Assembly: GCF_021412585.1 (NCBI RefSeq)
Contig: NZ_JAKCMI010000029.1
Location: 122,536-186,535, forward strand
Reading direction: 5' to 3'
DNA: 64,000 bases
Source of the DNA: Halomonas alkalisoli
GTDB taxonomy: Bacteria > Pseudomonadota > Gammaproteobacteria > Pseudomonadales > Halomonadaceae
Position 1 is the first letter of the stretch, and each line of letters opens with the position of its first letter. Below are positions 24,865 to 33,829 of the stretch, piece by piece. Made by a program: the position numbers and the translations under genes. Under the pieces are notes generated by a model that did not search any database, was not told the origin of the DNA, and worked only from the letters and a program-made list of their open reading frames with translations.

Positions 24865-26079
24865 ATGTCAGCGCTCAAGGACATCTCGCTTTCCGCCATC
24901 GCCGCCGGTTTCGTGGCGGTACTGATCTCCTACGCCGGGCCACTGGCGATCTTCTTCCAGGCCGCACAGGGCGCCGAGATATCGACGTCGATGATGAGTT
25001 CCTGGGTCTGGGCGATCTCGATCGGTGCCGCCGTGTCGGGGATCGGCCTCAGCCTGTGGCTGAAGGTGCCGGTGATCACGGCCTGGTCGGCGCCGGGGAC
25101 GGCGCTGCTGGTCTCGCTGTTTCCGGGGCTGTCGCTCAACGAGGCGGTGGGGGCCTATCTCACCGCGGCGGCGATTATCCTGGCGATCGGTGTCAGCGGC
25201 TCGTTCGACCGCATCATCCGTCTGATACCCCCGGGCATCGCCGCGGCGATGATGGCCGGTATCCTGTTCCAGTTCGGTGTTGGGGTGTTCACTTCGCTGG
25301 AGAGCTCACCGGCGCTGGCGCTCGGCATGCTGGCCGCCTACCTGCTCTTCAAGCGGCTGTTCCCCCGCTATTTTCTGGTGTTTCTGCTGATGGCCGGCAT
25401 CGTCCTGGCAGTGCTGTTCGAAGGGGCCAGCCTCCAGGGCGTGTCATGGCAGCTGGCCGAACCGCAGTTGATCCGTCCCGAATGGACGCTGGGTGCCACG
25501 CTCAGCCTGGCCATTCCGCTGGCGCTGGTCAGCCTGACCGGGCAGTTCCTGCCGGGCATGGCGATACTGCGCGGGGCGGGTTACGGCACCGAGGCGAGGC
25601 CGATCCTGACGGTGGCGAGCCTGGTATCGATGCCGATGGCGCTGTTCGGCGGCATCACCACGGTGGTGGCGGCCATCACCGCCGCCCTGTGCACCGGCAA
25701 GGAGGCGCACCCCGACCCCGGCAAGCGCTATGTGGCCGGGGTCGCCAGTGGGCTCTTCTACCTGCTCGGCGCGCTCTTCTCGGGCAGTATCGTGCTGCTC
25801 TTCACGTCACTGCCGGTCACCTTCGTGGCGCTACTGGCGGGGCTGGCGTTGATCGGGGCGATCAGCAGCAATGTCGCCGCGGTCGCGGCACAGAAGGATC
25901 ACCTGGAGGCCTCGATCATCACCTTCCTGGCGACGGCCTCGGGCATGAGCCTGCTGGGTCTGGGAGCGGCGTTCTGGGGGGTGGTGTTCGGCTGTATCGC
26001 CTATCTCGTGCTGCATCGCCGGCCGGTGCGGCAGGGGGAGGGGCCCGGGCGGGCCGAGCCTGCCGCCATTCGACGGTGA
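24865..26079 (+). CDS. benE: BenE-family benzoate/proton symporter, second copy
   Basis: 404-residue permease with about 12 helices. It starts MSALKDISLSAIAAGFVAVL and carries ISYAGPLAIFFQAAQGA, KVPVITAWSAPGTALLV, LTGQFLPGMAILRGAGYG and GITTVVAAITAALCTGKEAHP, which fit classical BenE closely. AAAGGTG precedes the ATG. Separated from the first copy by a terminator, so the two may be expressed under different conditions. Confidence 0.88.
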   Translation: MSALKDISLSAIAAGFVAVLISYAGPLAIFFQAAQGAEISTSMMSSWVWAISIGAAVSGIGLSLWLKVPVITAWSAPGTALLVSLFPGLSLNEAVGAYLTAAAIILAIGVSGSFDRIIRLIPPGIAAAMMAGILFQFGVGVFTSLESSPALALGMLAAYLLFKRLFPRYFLVFLLMAGIVLAVLFEGASLQGVSWQLAEPQLIRPEWTLGATLSLAIPLALVSLTGQFLPGMAILRGAGYGTEARPILTVASLVSMPMALFGGITTVVAAITAALCTGKEAHPDPGKRYVAGVASGLFYLLGALFSGSIVLLFTSLPVTFVALLAGLALIGAISSNVAAVAAQKDHLEASIITFLATASGMSLLGLGAAFWGVVFGCIAYLVLHRRPVRQGEGPGRAEPAAIRR

Positions 26080-26093
26080 AGCGCCTTCAGCTA

Positions 26094-26477
26094 TCACTTC
26101 TCGTCTCGGTCTCCCGGCTTGACCTCGTAGTCGCCTTCCAGCACCTGCTGTTCGCGGTGGGGTTCACCGCCAGTCCGGGTGCGATAGTGCGTCTCCCGGT
26201 AGTGAAAGCCGGAGCCGACATCGCTAGCCTGCTCGGCGCGCATCTGCTCGAGGCGCTTCTTCATGCGATAGCGCATGATGGGCAGCATGGCCCAGCCGAT
26301 CAGCAGGAAGAACAGGCCGAGCACCGTGCCGACGATCAGCAGCATGCCGAACAGCAGCCAGGTCAGGATCAGCTTCAGCCCGCCGAGAGGCCCGCGCGGC
26401 GTCTGGCGAGCGCGGGCACGCCACTGCTGTGCGGCGTGCCAGGCGGCGTTGCGGCGCGGGTCGTTGGGATCGGTCAT
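26094..26477 (-). CDS. Small membrane protein of unknown function
   Basis: 127 residues. The start MTDPNDPRRNAAWHAAQQWR is polar, then about residues 34-66 form a long hydrophobic stretch (LILTWLLFGMLLIVG, GLFFLLIGWAMLP) likely spanning the membrane twice, and a charged tail contains RYRMKKRLEQMRAEQ. A longer open frame reaches 27002 but only shadows azlC/azlD. Ribosome site GGAGATG lies just upstream of the ATG at 26477. Convergent with benE. No known domain recognised. Confidence 0.7.
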   Translation of the reverse strand: MTDPNDPRRNAAWHAAQQWRARARQTPRGPLGGLKLILTWLLFGMLLIVGTVLGLFFLLIGWAMLPIMRYRMKKRLEQMRAEQASDVGSGFHYRETHYRTRTGGEPHREQQVLEGDYEVKPGDRDEK

Positions 26478-26623
26478 GGACATCTCCAGCGCGAGCATGG
26501 CGTCACCATAAAGGGGTGACGAGGTGAATGGCTCTCTCTTGGAGGCCATGACTGGGTAAACGTTCCTGGGGTGCGACACGCTACCACGGTCGCTTCTGCC
26601 AGGGCACTTCTCACGCAGATGCG

Positions 26624-26932
26624 CTACAGCATCCGCCATAGGGCGGCGGTGACGATGCCGGCAGTGATCGCGGGCAGGGGTTTCTGCAGGAGCAGCATGA
26701 CCGCCAGGGTGGCGACCAGTGCCAGCCGGGCGCCCCAGTCGCCGTGCACGGCCATGGGGGTAATCACCGCCACCAGCACGGAACCGGCCATGGCATTGAT
26801 GAAGCGCTCCACCCTGGGGCCGATCGGTACCCGCGACATGATGAAGACCCCGCCGGCGCGGGTCAGGTAGGTGACGAGGGCCATGATGACGATGGCGGCG
26901 ATGGCTCCGGCCAGTGTGGCGGGAAGGGTCAT
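26624..26932 (-). CDS. azlD: AzlD-family branched-chain amino acid exporter subunit
   Basis: 102 residues with four hydrophobic segments. VTYLTRAGGVFIMSR and GPRVERFINAMAGSVLVAV are characteristic of AzlD/YgaH. AzlCD pairs export branched-chain or related amino acids across the inner membrane. Its ATG overlaps the azlC stop (ATGA at 26929-26932), so the two subunits are coupled. Confidence 0.88.
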   Translation of the reverse strand: MTLPATLAGAIAAIVIMALVTYLTRAGGVFIMSRVPIGPRVERFINAMAGSVLVAVITPMAVHGDWGARLALVATLAVMLLLQKPLPAITAGIVTAALWRML

Positions 26933-27654
26933 GGTTGCTCCCTCTTGCGCGCCGGCAGCAGGAGGCCCACGAGCCCGCCTGCCAGTGCCCCGACGATGAC
27001 ATGGGCGTGGTCGGGTAGCCATGCCATGGCCGCCAGTGCCGCCAGGGCGGCGGCGGCCCAGGGCAGCAGCATCGACAGGTCGCGGCGGCCGCCCACCAGC
27101 ATGGCGAGCAAAAAGCAGCCCATGATCACGTCCAGGCCGAAGCGCTGCGGCTCCTCGATGCCGCTGCCGAACAGCACGCCGAGCAGGGTGCCGAACAGCC
27201 AGGTCACCCACAGCGCGATGCCCCCGCCCACCAGCATGCCGACATTGGTCTCGCCCTTCTGGTAATCGGCGGCGGCCATGGCCCAGTTGGAGTCGCTCAT
27301 GATGACCACGCTGGCGTAGCGCTGGGCCGTTGGCAGGTGGGCGAGCCAGGGCTGGATGGCGGCTCCCATCAGCAGGTGGCGAGCATTGATGGCGAAGGTG
27401 GTGGCGATCAGCGGCAGCAGCGGAATCTCCGGCCCCCACAGCTCCAGGGCGGCGAACTGCGAGGCGCCGGCGAAGACCAGGGCGCTCATCAGCATCGCCT
27501 CGAGGCCGGAAAGGCCGCGGGAGAGGGCGGCCACGCCGAAGGCCAGGCCGAAGACGACAACGAACAGCGACAGCGGTGCCATGCGCCGAATGCCGACGAG
27601 AATGCCGGCCAGGTCGAGCTGCGCGCCCTTCGGGCCTTGGCTCATCCTCGCCAC
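26929..27654 (-). CDS. azlC: AzlC-family branched-chain amino acid permease subunit
   Basis: 241-residue membrane protein, large subunit of AzlCD. Typical segments are [50 protein letters not shown] and [15 protein letters not shown]. It overlaps the downstream end of the LLM gene by 13 bases, forming a three-gene minus-strand cluster. Substrate specificity is not readable. Confidence 0.9.
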   Translation of the reverse strand: MARMSQGPKGAQLDLAGILVGIRRMAPLSLFVVVFGLAFGVAALSRGLSGLEAMLMSALVFAGASQFAALELWGPEIPLLPLIATTFAINARHLLMGAAIQPWLAHLPTAQRYASVVIMSDSNWAMAAADYQKGETNVGMLVGGGIALWVTWLFGTLLGVLFGSGIEEPQRFGLDVIMGCFLLAMLVGGRRDLSMLLPWAAAALAALAAMAWLPDHAHVIVGALAGGLVGLLLPARKREQP

Positions 27655-28649
27655 GCCTCGGCGACGATCTCGTAGCTTCTCAACCGATCCTCGGCTTCGA
27701 AGACGTCGGTATTGAGCATCAGCTCGTCGGCGCCGGTCTGCTCGAGGAACCGCTCGAGCCCCGCCTTCACCGTCGCTGGCCCACCGATGATCGCGGCGCC
27801 CAGGAACTGCTGGACCTGGGCCCGCTCCATGGGAGACCAGTCGAGGGCTTCCACCGGTGGCAGCGAACGGGTGCGCCCGCCGCGAACCAGGTTGAGGAAC
27901 TTCTGCTGTGCGGTGGTGGCCAGGTACTCCGCCCGCTCGTCGCTGTCGGCGGCGATCACCGGCAGGCCGACCATGGCGTGGGGCTTGTCGAGTGTGTCGG
28001 AGGGGCGGAAATTGTCCCGATACAGGCGCAGCGCCTCATGCAGGTACCCCGGGGCGAACTGGGCGGCGAAGGCGAACGGCAGCCCTTCCCGGGCCGCCAG
28101 CTGGGCGCTGTAGCCGCTGGAACCGAGCAGCCAGAGTGGCACGTGGGTGCCCTGGCCCGGGACGGCTCGCACCCGCTGTCCGGGCTGGGTCTCGCCAAGA
28201 AACCCCTGCAGTTCGGCCAGCCGCTGGGGGAAGTCCTCCACACCGGCGTGGGGGTCGCGACGCATGGCCTGCATGGTGGCGGCGTCGGAGCCCGGGGCGC
28301 GGCCCAGGCCCAGGTCGATGCGGCCGGGATAAAGCGTCGCCAGGGTGCCGAACTGCTCGGCCACCACCAGCGGCGGGTGGTTGGGCAGCATGATGCCGCC
28401 ACTGCCGACACGGATATGCGAGGTGGCACCGGCGATATGGCCGATCAGCACGGCGGTGGCGGCACTGGCGATGCCGTCGAGGCTATGGTGCTCGGCCAGC
28501 CAGTAGCGGGTGAAGCCGAGCCGTTCGGTCAGCTGTGCCAGGCTGACGCTTTCACGAAAGCTGTCGGCGATGGTGCCGCCCTGGCGGATCGGTGCCAGAT
28601 CAAGCACGGAGAGTGGGGTATCGGCGAGTCGGGGCATGATCGGGTTCAT
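27642..28649 (-). CDS. Luciferase-like (LLM class) flavin-dependent oxidoreductase
   Basis: 335-residue TIM-barrel monooxygenase of the YhbW/MsnO8-like group, which uses reduced FMN supplied by a separate reductase. Motifs are [48 protein letters not shown] and [15 protein letters not shown]. First gene of a cluster with azlC and azlD. The substrate is unknown. The 205 bases upstream (28650-28854) show no recognisable element. Confidence 0.87.
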   Translation of the reverse strand: MNPIMPRLADTPLSVLDLAPIRQGGTIADSFRESVSLAQLTERLGFTRYWLAEHHSLDGIASAATAVLIGHIAGATSHIRVGSGGIMLPNHPPLVVAEQFGTLATLYPGRIDLGLGRAPGSDAATMQAMRRDPHAGVEDFPQRLAELQGFLGETQPGQRVRAVPGQGTHVPLWLLGSSGYSAQLAAREGLPFAFAAQFAPGYLHEALRLYRDNFRPSDTLDKPHAMVGLPVIAADSDERAEYLATTAQQKFLNLVRGGRTRSLPPVEALDWSPMERAQVQQFLGAAIIGGPATVKAGLERFLEQTGADELMLNTDVFEAEDRLRSYEIVAEAWRG

Positions 28650-28854
28650 CCGCTAATTGATTAGCCTGCTGTGTATTGTCACCAACATCGGGGCTAGGCC
28701 GGAAATATGCAATCCCTGTTGTGAGAAAACGGTGGCTGCAGCCTTGAGGAGCCGTCGAATGGCGCCCACCCTTTCCGCTGTTTGTTGCAATACAGTAGTC
28801 AGGCGGCAGCGCAGGCCTTAAGCTCAGCAAATAGGGCGAAACCGGACTTCAGCC

Positions 28855-29031
28855 ATGTCTCTCATCGGATCGAACCGCGGCAACTCCCGCCGTGGCGCTA
28901 CCCGTCGACGAAATCCCCCACGCCAGCGCCGAAGAGGCTTTGATGGCTGGCTCGATCGCGCAGTGGACGTCGCCGTGATCACTGCCCTGATCGTCGGCGG
29001 TGTGGCCCTGGTGCTAAACCTGTTGCTGTGA
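28855..29031 (+). CDS. Small single-span membrane protein, 58 residues
   Basis: An Arg-rich N-terminal half (SRRGATRRRNPPRQRRRG), a short amphipathic link (FDGWLDRAVD) and one C-terminal hydrophobic segment (VAVITALIVGGVALVLNLLL) ending at the stop. This positive-inside layout predicts a tail-anchored inner-membrane protein with a cytoplasmic basic tail. No family recognised. It lies 11 bases before the extensin-like gene and probably shares its transcript. Confidence 0.55.
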   Translation: MSLIGSNRGNSRRGATRRRNPPRQRRRGFDGWLDRAVDVAVITALIVGGVALVLNLLL

Positions 29032-29042
29032 TGTGAGGTGGT

Positions 29043-29741
29043 ATGCGCTTTCTGTTGACCCTTGCCTTGCTGGGCATGGTCGCGGCCATTGCCTGGTGGC
29101 AGTTCGAGGCGCGGATTCCCAGTCAGTGGCATCCTTGGAAGCCGCTTTCGGTGGATGACCCCCTGACCCCGGTGACGAAATGGAAACTGCATCGCCTGGG
29201 CGACCGCCGCGAAGACTGCCTGGCGACACTGGCCACCGCACCCGATGGTGCGCTGCGGATGACGCCGCTGGAGGATCACGAGCCGGTAGAGGGCTGCCCA
29301 TTGGAGAACGTGGTGCGTGTGCATGGCGGTGATGTCGATTTCAATGCCAGCTTCGTCGCCGCCTGTCCCTTGGCGCTGGCCTGGGTGATGTTCGAGCGGC
29401 AGCGGCTGCAGCCGGCCGCCGAGACCCATTTCGGCAGCCGGGTGGCCCACGTCGAACACTACGGCAGCTATTCCTGTCGGCGGGTCTATGGCCGGGAGGA
29501 TGGCCGGATGAGCGAGCATGCAACGGCCGAGGCGCTGGATGTGGCCGCATTCCGGCTGGCGGACGGCCAGCGGATCGCCCTTCAGGAGCACTGGGACGAG
29601 GAGGGCGAGCGAGGCGACTTCCTGCGCGAGATTCGCGACGGCGCCTGTGACCTGTTCGGCAACGTGCTTGGCCCCGACTACAACCCGGCCCATGCCGATC
29701 ACTTCCATTTCGGCATGCGGGGATACCGGCTGTGCCGTTGA
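29043..29741 (+). CDS. Extensin-like C-terminal domain protein (peptidase M15-like fold)
   Basis: 232 residues with one N-terminal anchor (LLTLALLGMVAAIAWW). The extensin-like domain shows SYSCRRVYGR, then SEHATAEALDVAAF (metal-binding His and Asp), a cysteine in GACDLFGNVLG and the C-terminal PAHADHFHFGM with the final histidine pair. The fold is that of zinc D-Ala-D-Ala peptidases, so a role on peptidoglycan at the periplasmic face is plausible but unproven. Ribosome site GAGGTGG. Confidence 0.82.
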   Translation: MRFLLTLALLGMVAAIAWWQFEARIPSQWHPWKPLSVDDPLTPVTKWKLHRLGDRREDCLATLATAPDGALRMTPLEDHEPVEGCPLENVVRVHGGDVDFNASFVAACPLALAWVMFERQRLQPAAETHFGSRVAHVEHYGSYSCRRVYGREDGRMSEHATAEALDVAAFRLADGQRIALQEHWDEEGERGDFLREIRDGACDLFGNVLGPDYNPAHADHFHFGMRGYRLCR

Positions 29742-29826
29742 GGCCGGCCTCCGGCTTACGGTCGCACGCGGCCTCAAGCCCCCGTACACTGGTTGCATCC
29801 TCCAAGGTCGCTGAGTAAGGAGACCT

Positions 29827-30774
29827 ATGCTGGGATTTCTCCAGGGCTTTGCCTATGGGCTCTTCGTCACCTGCCTGCCGTGGCTTCTGGTCGGCATGGC
29901 CAATCCACGCCTGGCGGTGCCCACCGACGCTCCCAGCCGCCTGCAGGTGGTCTTCCGCTACTGCCTGTTGATCCCGTTCATCAGCATGCTGCTGTGGCTG
30001 ACGTCGCTGTGGGGCGGTTTCGGGCCGAGCCTGGGCGGCTGGCTGGCCGGGCTGGTCGCCGTCCCCGTGGCGTTTCCCCTCGAACGTGCCTGGCGCCGCT
30101 GGCGGGCCAGGCGACATCGCCGCCGGCTGGAGGCGCGTCTCGAAGCCGAGGCGGCGCGGCGGCGTGCAGAGCAGGAGCGTGAAGCCCGCGAGGCCGGCGT
30201 GGCGGTACTCGACCCGGCCCATCCGCCGGTTGACGCCGATGCATTGGTCATGGCCCTGTGCCGCGCCAAGCAAGGCCTGCTCGATACCCGGCGCCCCGAT
30301 CTCGCCATCCAGGTGGACCGTTTCTACAGCCGCTACTTGAGCGTGATGGATGTGCTGGTGGCCCGCTTCGACAGGAGCGAGCTGGCCTTCGAACGCTCCC
30401 GCGGGCTGGTCACCGAGGTCTGCCTGGGTGCGGTGGACAACTTCACCTCCATGGCCGCTCAGGCGCGGGGGGTGATGGGGCTCGACGGGGACTTCGTGCG
30501 TCGCCGCCTGGAGCAGGACGGCGCCAAGCTGTCGGTGGAGGAGCGGATTGCGCTGAAGCGTCGCCTGGAACTGATCGATGACACCGAGCTGCGGCTGCGC
30601 CGCCTGGTGGCGCGAAACGAGTCGGCGCTGACGCTGCTCGACGATGCCGCCGTGGCCCTGGCGCGGATCGAGACGGGGCGTCCCCAGGCGTCGGTAGCCA
30701 CCGACCAGGCCCTGGAGGAGCTGCGGCGCTTCATCGGCAGGGCCGAGCGCTATGGGCGCGGAAGCCAGCGCTGA
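29827..30774 (+). CDS. Membrane and coiled-coil protein of unknown function, upstream partner of TelA
   Basis: 315 residues: three or so N-terminal helices (FLQGFAYGLFVTCLPWLLVG; CLLIPFISMLLWLTSLW; LAGLVAVPVAFPLE), a very Arg-rich helical linker (90-125), then a helical cytoplasmic domain. No catalytic motif is seen. AAGGAGA precedes the ATG. It lies 75 bases upstream of the TelA-family gene on the same strand, which suggests a shared function. I do not recognise a named family. Confidence 0.75.
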   Translation: MLGFLQGFAYGLFVTCLPWLLVGMANPRLAVPTDAPSRLQVVFRYCLLIPFISMLLWLTSLWGGFGPSLGGWLAGLVAVPVAFPLERAWRRWRARRHRRRLEARLEAEAARRRAEQEREAREAGVAVLDPAHPPVDADALVMALCRAKQGLLDTRRPDLAIQVDRFYSRYLSVMDVLVARFDRSELAFERSRGLVTEVCLGAVDNFTSMAAQARGVMGLDGDFVRRRLEQDGAKLSVEERIALKRRLELIDDTELRLRRLVARNESALTLLDDAAVALARIETGRPQASVATDQALEELRRFIGRAERYGRGSQR

Positions 30775-30849
30775 TTTCGGCAGGATGCTAGCTTATAGCC
30801 TAGCAACCAGGCACTTGAGACCAGGCACTTGAGATAAGGGGAAGGTAGC

Positions 30850-32079
30850 ATGAAAGAGCCGTCCGAACGTGGGTCCCGCCTCTCCTTGCCGCCGGTGGAG
30901 GAGATCGCCAGCGAGCTGGTGGAATCCCTGCCCGAGGCCGGGGAGGAGGACGCCTTCGGGGAGGATGACCCCGAGCTGAACCAGATGGCCGACGCCTTCG
31001 TGGAGGAGGTGCTGGCCAGCGGTGACGACGGCAGTGCGCTTGCGCGTCAGCGCCGTGCGGTGGACGAAATGGGCCTGGAACTGCAGCAGCAGGCGGCGCA
31101 CAAGAGCGAGATGCTGCAGACGCCGTTGAAGAAGCTGGCGCACCAGGGCGATGACGGCGGGCCGGTGGCCCGTGCCCTGGTCGACCTGCGCGGCAGGATG
31201 GAGGAGCTGGATCCGCAGCAGCACCGGCTCTCGCCCAACCGGCTCGACCGGCTGCTGGCGCGAATTCCCGGCGCGGGCAGCCGGGTACAGCGCTACTTCC
31301 GCAAGTTCGAGAATGCGCAGCAGGCGCTGGATGCGATCATCGCCGACCTGGAGGCGGGGCGCGACATGCTGCATCGCGACAACCTGACGCTGAATGACGA
31401 CCAGGAGGCCCTGCGCGAGCTGATGGGTCGGCTGCAGCGTCAGATCGGACTCGGGCGCCTGATCGACCGGCGCCTGCAGCAGGCGCTGTCCGGACTCGTC
31501 GCCGACCATCCGCAGCGCCCCTTCATCGAGGAGGAGCTGCTCTTCCCGCTGCGCCAGCGCATCGTCGACCTGCAGCAGCAGATGGCGGTCAGCCAGCAGG
31601 GGGTGCTGGCGCTGGAAGTCATCATCCGCAACAACCGTGAGTTGATCCGCGGGGTGGACCGGGCGATCCATGTCACCGTCTCGGCGCTGACCGTGGCGGT
31701 GGCGGTGGCCATGGCGCTGGCCAACCAGCGGCTGGTACTCGACCGCGTCGAATCGCTCAATACCACCACCTCGGACATGATCGCCGGTACCGCCAGGGCG
31801 CTGCGCCACCAGGGGGTGGAGATCCAGACACGGGCGGCCTCGGCCCAGCTGGACATGGAGGCCCTGGAGCAGGCGTTCGGTGACGTCATGGGGGCCATCG
31901 ACGATCTTTCCCGCTACCGCCAGGAGGCCCTGCCTCGCCTGGACGAGCAGATCACCCGGTTGGCGAAGCTGTCGCGCCAGGGAGGGGAGGCGATCGACCG
32001 ACTCCAGCGTGGCAGCGAAGCCCAGCCAGAGTCTCTCGAAGAGAAGACGTCACCATCGGAGCGGCGCGACGACAGCTAG
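30850..32079 (+). CDS. TelA/KlaA-family toxic anion resistance protein
   Basis: 409-residue, largely alpha-helical soluble protein. The family signature lies around NRLDRLLARIPGAGSRVQRY, RDNLTLNDDQEALRELMG and VIIRNNRELIRGVDRAIHV, followed by LNTTTSDMIAGTA. Members were named for tellurite resistance (TelA, KlaA); their biochemical role is still poorly defined and many relate to envelope stress. Acidic N-terminus. Partner of the membrane protein at 29827. Confidence 0.87.
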   Translation: MKEPSERGSRLSLPPVEEIASELVESLPEAGEEDAFGEDDPELNQMADAFVEEVLASGDDGSALARQRRAVDEMGLELQQQAAHKSEMLQTPLKKLAHQGDDGGPVARALVDLRGRMEELDPQQHRLSPNRLDRLLARIPGAGSRVQRYFRKFENAQQALDAIIADLEAGRDMLHRDNLTLNDDQEALRELMGRLQRQIGLGRLIDRRLQQALSGLVADHPQRPFIEEELLFPLRQRIVDLQQQMAVSQQGVLALEVIIRNNRELIRGVDRAIHVTVSALTVAVAVAMALANQRLVLDRVESLNTTTSDMIAGTARALRHQGVEIQTRAASAQLDMEALEQAFGDVMGAIDDLSRYRQEALPRLDEQITRLAKLSRQGGEAIDRLQRGSEAQPESLEEKTSPSERRDDS

Positions 32080-32087
32080 TCGGCACC

Positions 32088-32112
32088 CGGCAGGCGAGAC
32101 TATCGCCTGTCG
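32088..32112. other. Stem-loop between convergent genes
   Basis: CGGCAGGCGA (32088-32097) pairs with TCGCCTGTCG (32103-32112), ten pairs with one G-U, around a 5-base loop. It bridges the stops of the TelA gene and the coiled-coil gene. No T-run, so termination from it alone is doubtful. Confidence 0.45.
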
Positions 32113-32465
32113 GGGCGCTCGTCGTGGTCGTCCTCGGGCGTGGTATCGGGGGGCGTGGTATCGGGCGGACTGCCCGGTGGAACCTCATTGCGCCAGGCAT
32201 CCCGGAACGCCTTGCGCATCAGTTCCCAGGACTCCTCCATGCCCTGGCGTAGCGAGTCCCAGGCCGCCTCGCTGGCGTGCTGCAGTTCATCGAGCCGGCG
32301 ACGTGTTTCGTCGCGACGCTGCTTCAGCCGCTCGATATCCTCCTCGTACTTGACCTGTGCCTCGTCGCTGGCCTGACGGGCCCTGGCGGCCAGCTCATCG
32401 ATCTCGGCGTTCCACTCGTCCAGCCGGGCCTTCATCTGCTCGACGAATTCGTCGCGTTTGCTCAT
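32100..32465 (-). CDS. Coiled-coil protein of unknown function
   Basis: 121 residues, nearly all charged helix: MSKRDEFVEQMKARLDEWN, heptad-like repeats to about residue 90, then a proline- and Asp-rich tail (PPDTTPPDTTPEDDHDERP). It resembles short coiled-coil stress proteins of the sll1863 type, though that match is from memory. Cytosolic, no signal. GGGGATGAG ribosome site. Convergent with TelA. Confidence 0.72.
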   Translation of the reverse strand: MSKRDEFVEQMKARLDEWNAEIDELAARARQASDEAQVKYEEDIERLKQRRDETRRRLDELQHASEAAWDSLRQGMEESWELMRKAFRDAWRNEVPPGSPPDTTPPDTTPEDDHDERPDRR

Positions 32466-32557
32466 GGTCTCATCCCCCGTCCTATCCCGCTATCGCAAGA
32501 CACTTCTCGCTTGAGCATGAGATAGAAGCCGGCTTCCCACAAGCGTGGCCAAATCGC

Positions 32558-33829
32558 TCATGTCTCCCACGCCACCCGGTCGCGGCCCTGGTGCTTGGCC
32601 CGGTAGAGCTGGCTGTCCGCCTGCTCCAGCAGCTGTTCGCAGGTGATCCCGCTGGCCGCGGGTACGGTGCTGGCCACCCCCAGGCTCGCGGTGACCTGGT
32701 CGGCGTGGTCCGAGTAGGCATGGGGGATCGCCAGCGCTCGAATCGCATCACGGATGTTTTGGGCGACCAGGCGGGCACCCGCGAGATCGGTATCGGGCAG
32801 TACGCAGACGAATTCCTCCCCCCCGTAGCGGGCCACCAGGTCGGTGGAGCGGGTGACCACGCCGGCCAGGGCATCGGCGATCGCGCGCAGGGTATCGTCG
32901 CCGGCGACATGGCCGTAGTGGTCGTTGAAGTCCTTGAAGCGGTCGATGTCGATGAAGATTACGGCGAGGGGCTTGCCGGAGCGCCGAGCCCGCTGCCACG
33001 AGGCCTCCAGGAAGGTATCGAAATGGCGCCGATTGGCGATGCCGGTAAGGCCATCGATGGTGGAGATCTGGTGCAGCTGATCGCGCTGGTCGAGGCCTTG
33101 CTGGAAGGCATGGAGGAGCTCGTCCAGGCTCTCGACCAGATGACCCAGTTCGTCATCGCCATGGTGCGCCAGGTTGGGCTTGCGCCACCGGCCGGGCCGG
33201 CTGGGGTCGGTCTCGATGATGGCCGCATGGACCTGCAGCAGTGGCCGGGTAATGAATGCGTGGAAGACCACCACCAGCAGAGCGGCGATGGCCAATGCCT
33301 TGAAGACACCCAGCGAGAAGATCAGCAGGCTTCGATCCATGAAGTCCCTGGCCAGGCTGTCGAGTGCCAGCGTCATTTCGATATCGCCTACCGGTTCGGT
33401 CGGCGAGGCGGTCCCCAGGTCGTATATCAGGACTTCCTGGTAATGCAGGATGTCGCCGAAAAGCGCATGGGCCAGCCAGCTGCTATCGGGCGCGACGCCT
33501 CTTGCACGCGAGGCCATGCTGCGGCCGAAGTCGTCCCGAATGACCACGTCGGCTACCCTGCCGCCGCTGAACAGGCCCTCCACCACCTGCGTCGCCAGTT
33601 CGGGGTTGAGCTGGAAGGCGGCTTCCGCGGCGGTGCCGTGAACCAGGTCCAGCCGGTGCTGGGTCTGATTCTGCACTTCATGTCGCATCTTGCGGGCGTC
33701 CAGGGCGAGTTCGATGGCTCCGGCAATGATGCTCAGCAGCAGCGCGATGGAGAGCGTCAAGACAGCCTGCTTGGCGGTCAGGCTGCTGCGGCGTGGGCGT
33801 CGCTGGCGCCTTGGGGGAGCCGCTGTCAT
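32558..33829 (-). CDS. Membrane diguanylate cyclase with periplasmic sensor region
   Basis: 423 residues: helix 1 (VLTLSIALLLSIIAGAI), a periplasmic segment of about 130 residues, helix 2 (VFKALAIAALLVVVFHAFI), a HAMP-like linker (RPLLQVHAAI, ELGHLVESLDELL), then GGDEF with DGLTGIANRRHF, DIDRFKDFND and GGEEF at 336-340. An RxxD inhibitory site (RSTD) precedes it by five residues, so it should be active and product-inhibited. Its ATG overlaps the stop of the solute-binding gene (ATGA), pointing to a coupled sensor pair. Confidence 0.9.
   Translation of the reverse strand: MTAAPPRRQRRPRRSSLTAKQAVLTLSIALLLSIIAGAIELALDARKMRHEVQNQTQHRLDLVHGTAAEAAFQLNPELATQVVEGLFSGGRVADVVIRDDFGRSMASRARGVAPDSSWLAHALFGDILHYQEVLIYDLGTASPTEPVGDIEMTLALDSLARDFMDRSLLIFSLGVFKALAIAALLVVVFHAFITRPLLQVHAAIIETDPSRPGRWRKPNLAHHGDDELGHLVESLDELLHAFQQGLDQRDQLHQISTIDGLTGIANRRHFDTFLEASWQRARRSGKPLAVIFIDIDRFKDFNDHYGHVAGDDTLRAIADALAGVVTRSTDLVARYGGEEFVCVLPDTDLAGARLVAQNIRDAIRALAIPHAYSDHADQVTASLGVASTVPAASGITCEQLLEQADSQLYRAKHQGRDRVAWET

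Noticed and set aside
24858..26519. 553-codon plus-strand frame overlapping benE2
   Set aside because: Frame-shifted shadow of the BenE gene running into the convergent small membrane protein gene.
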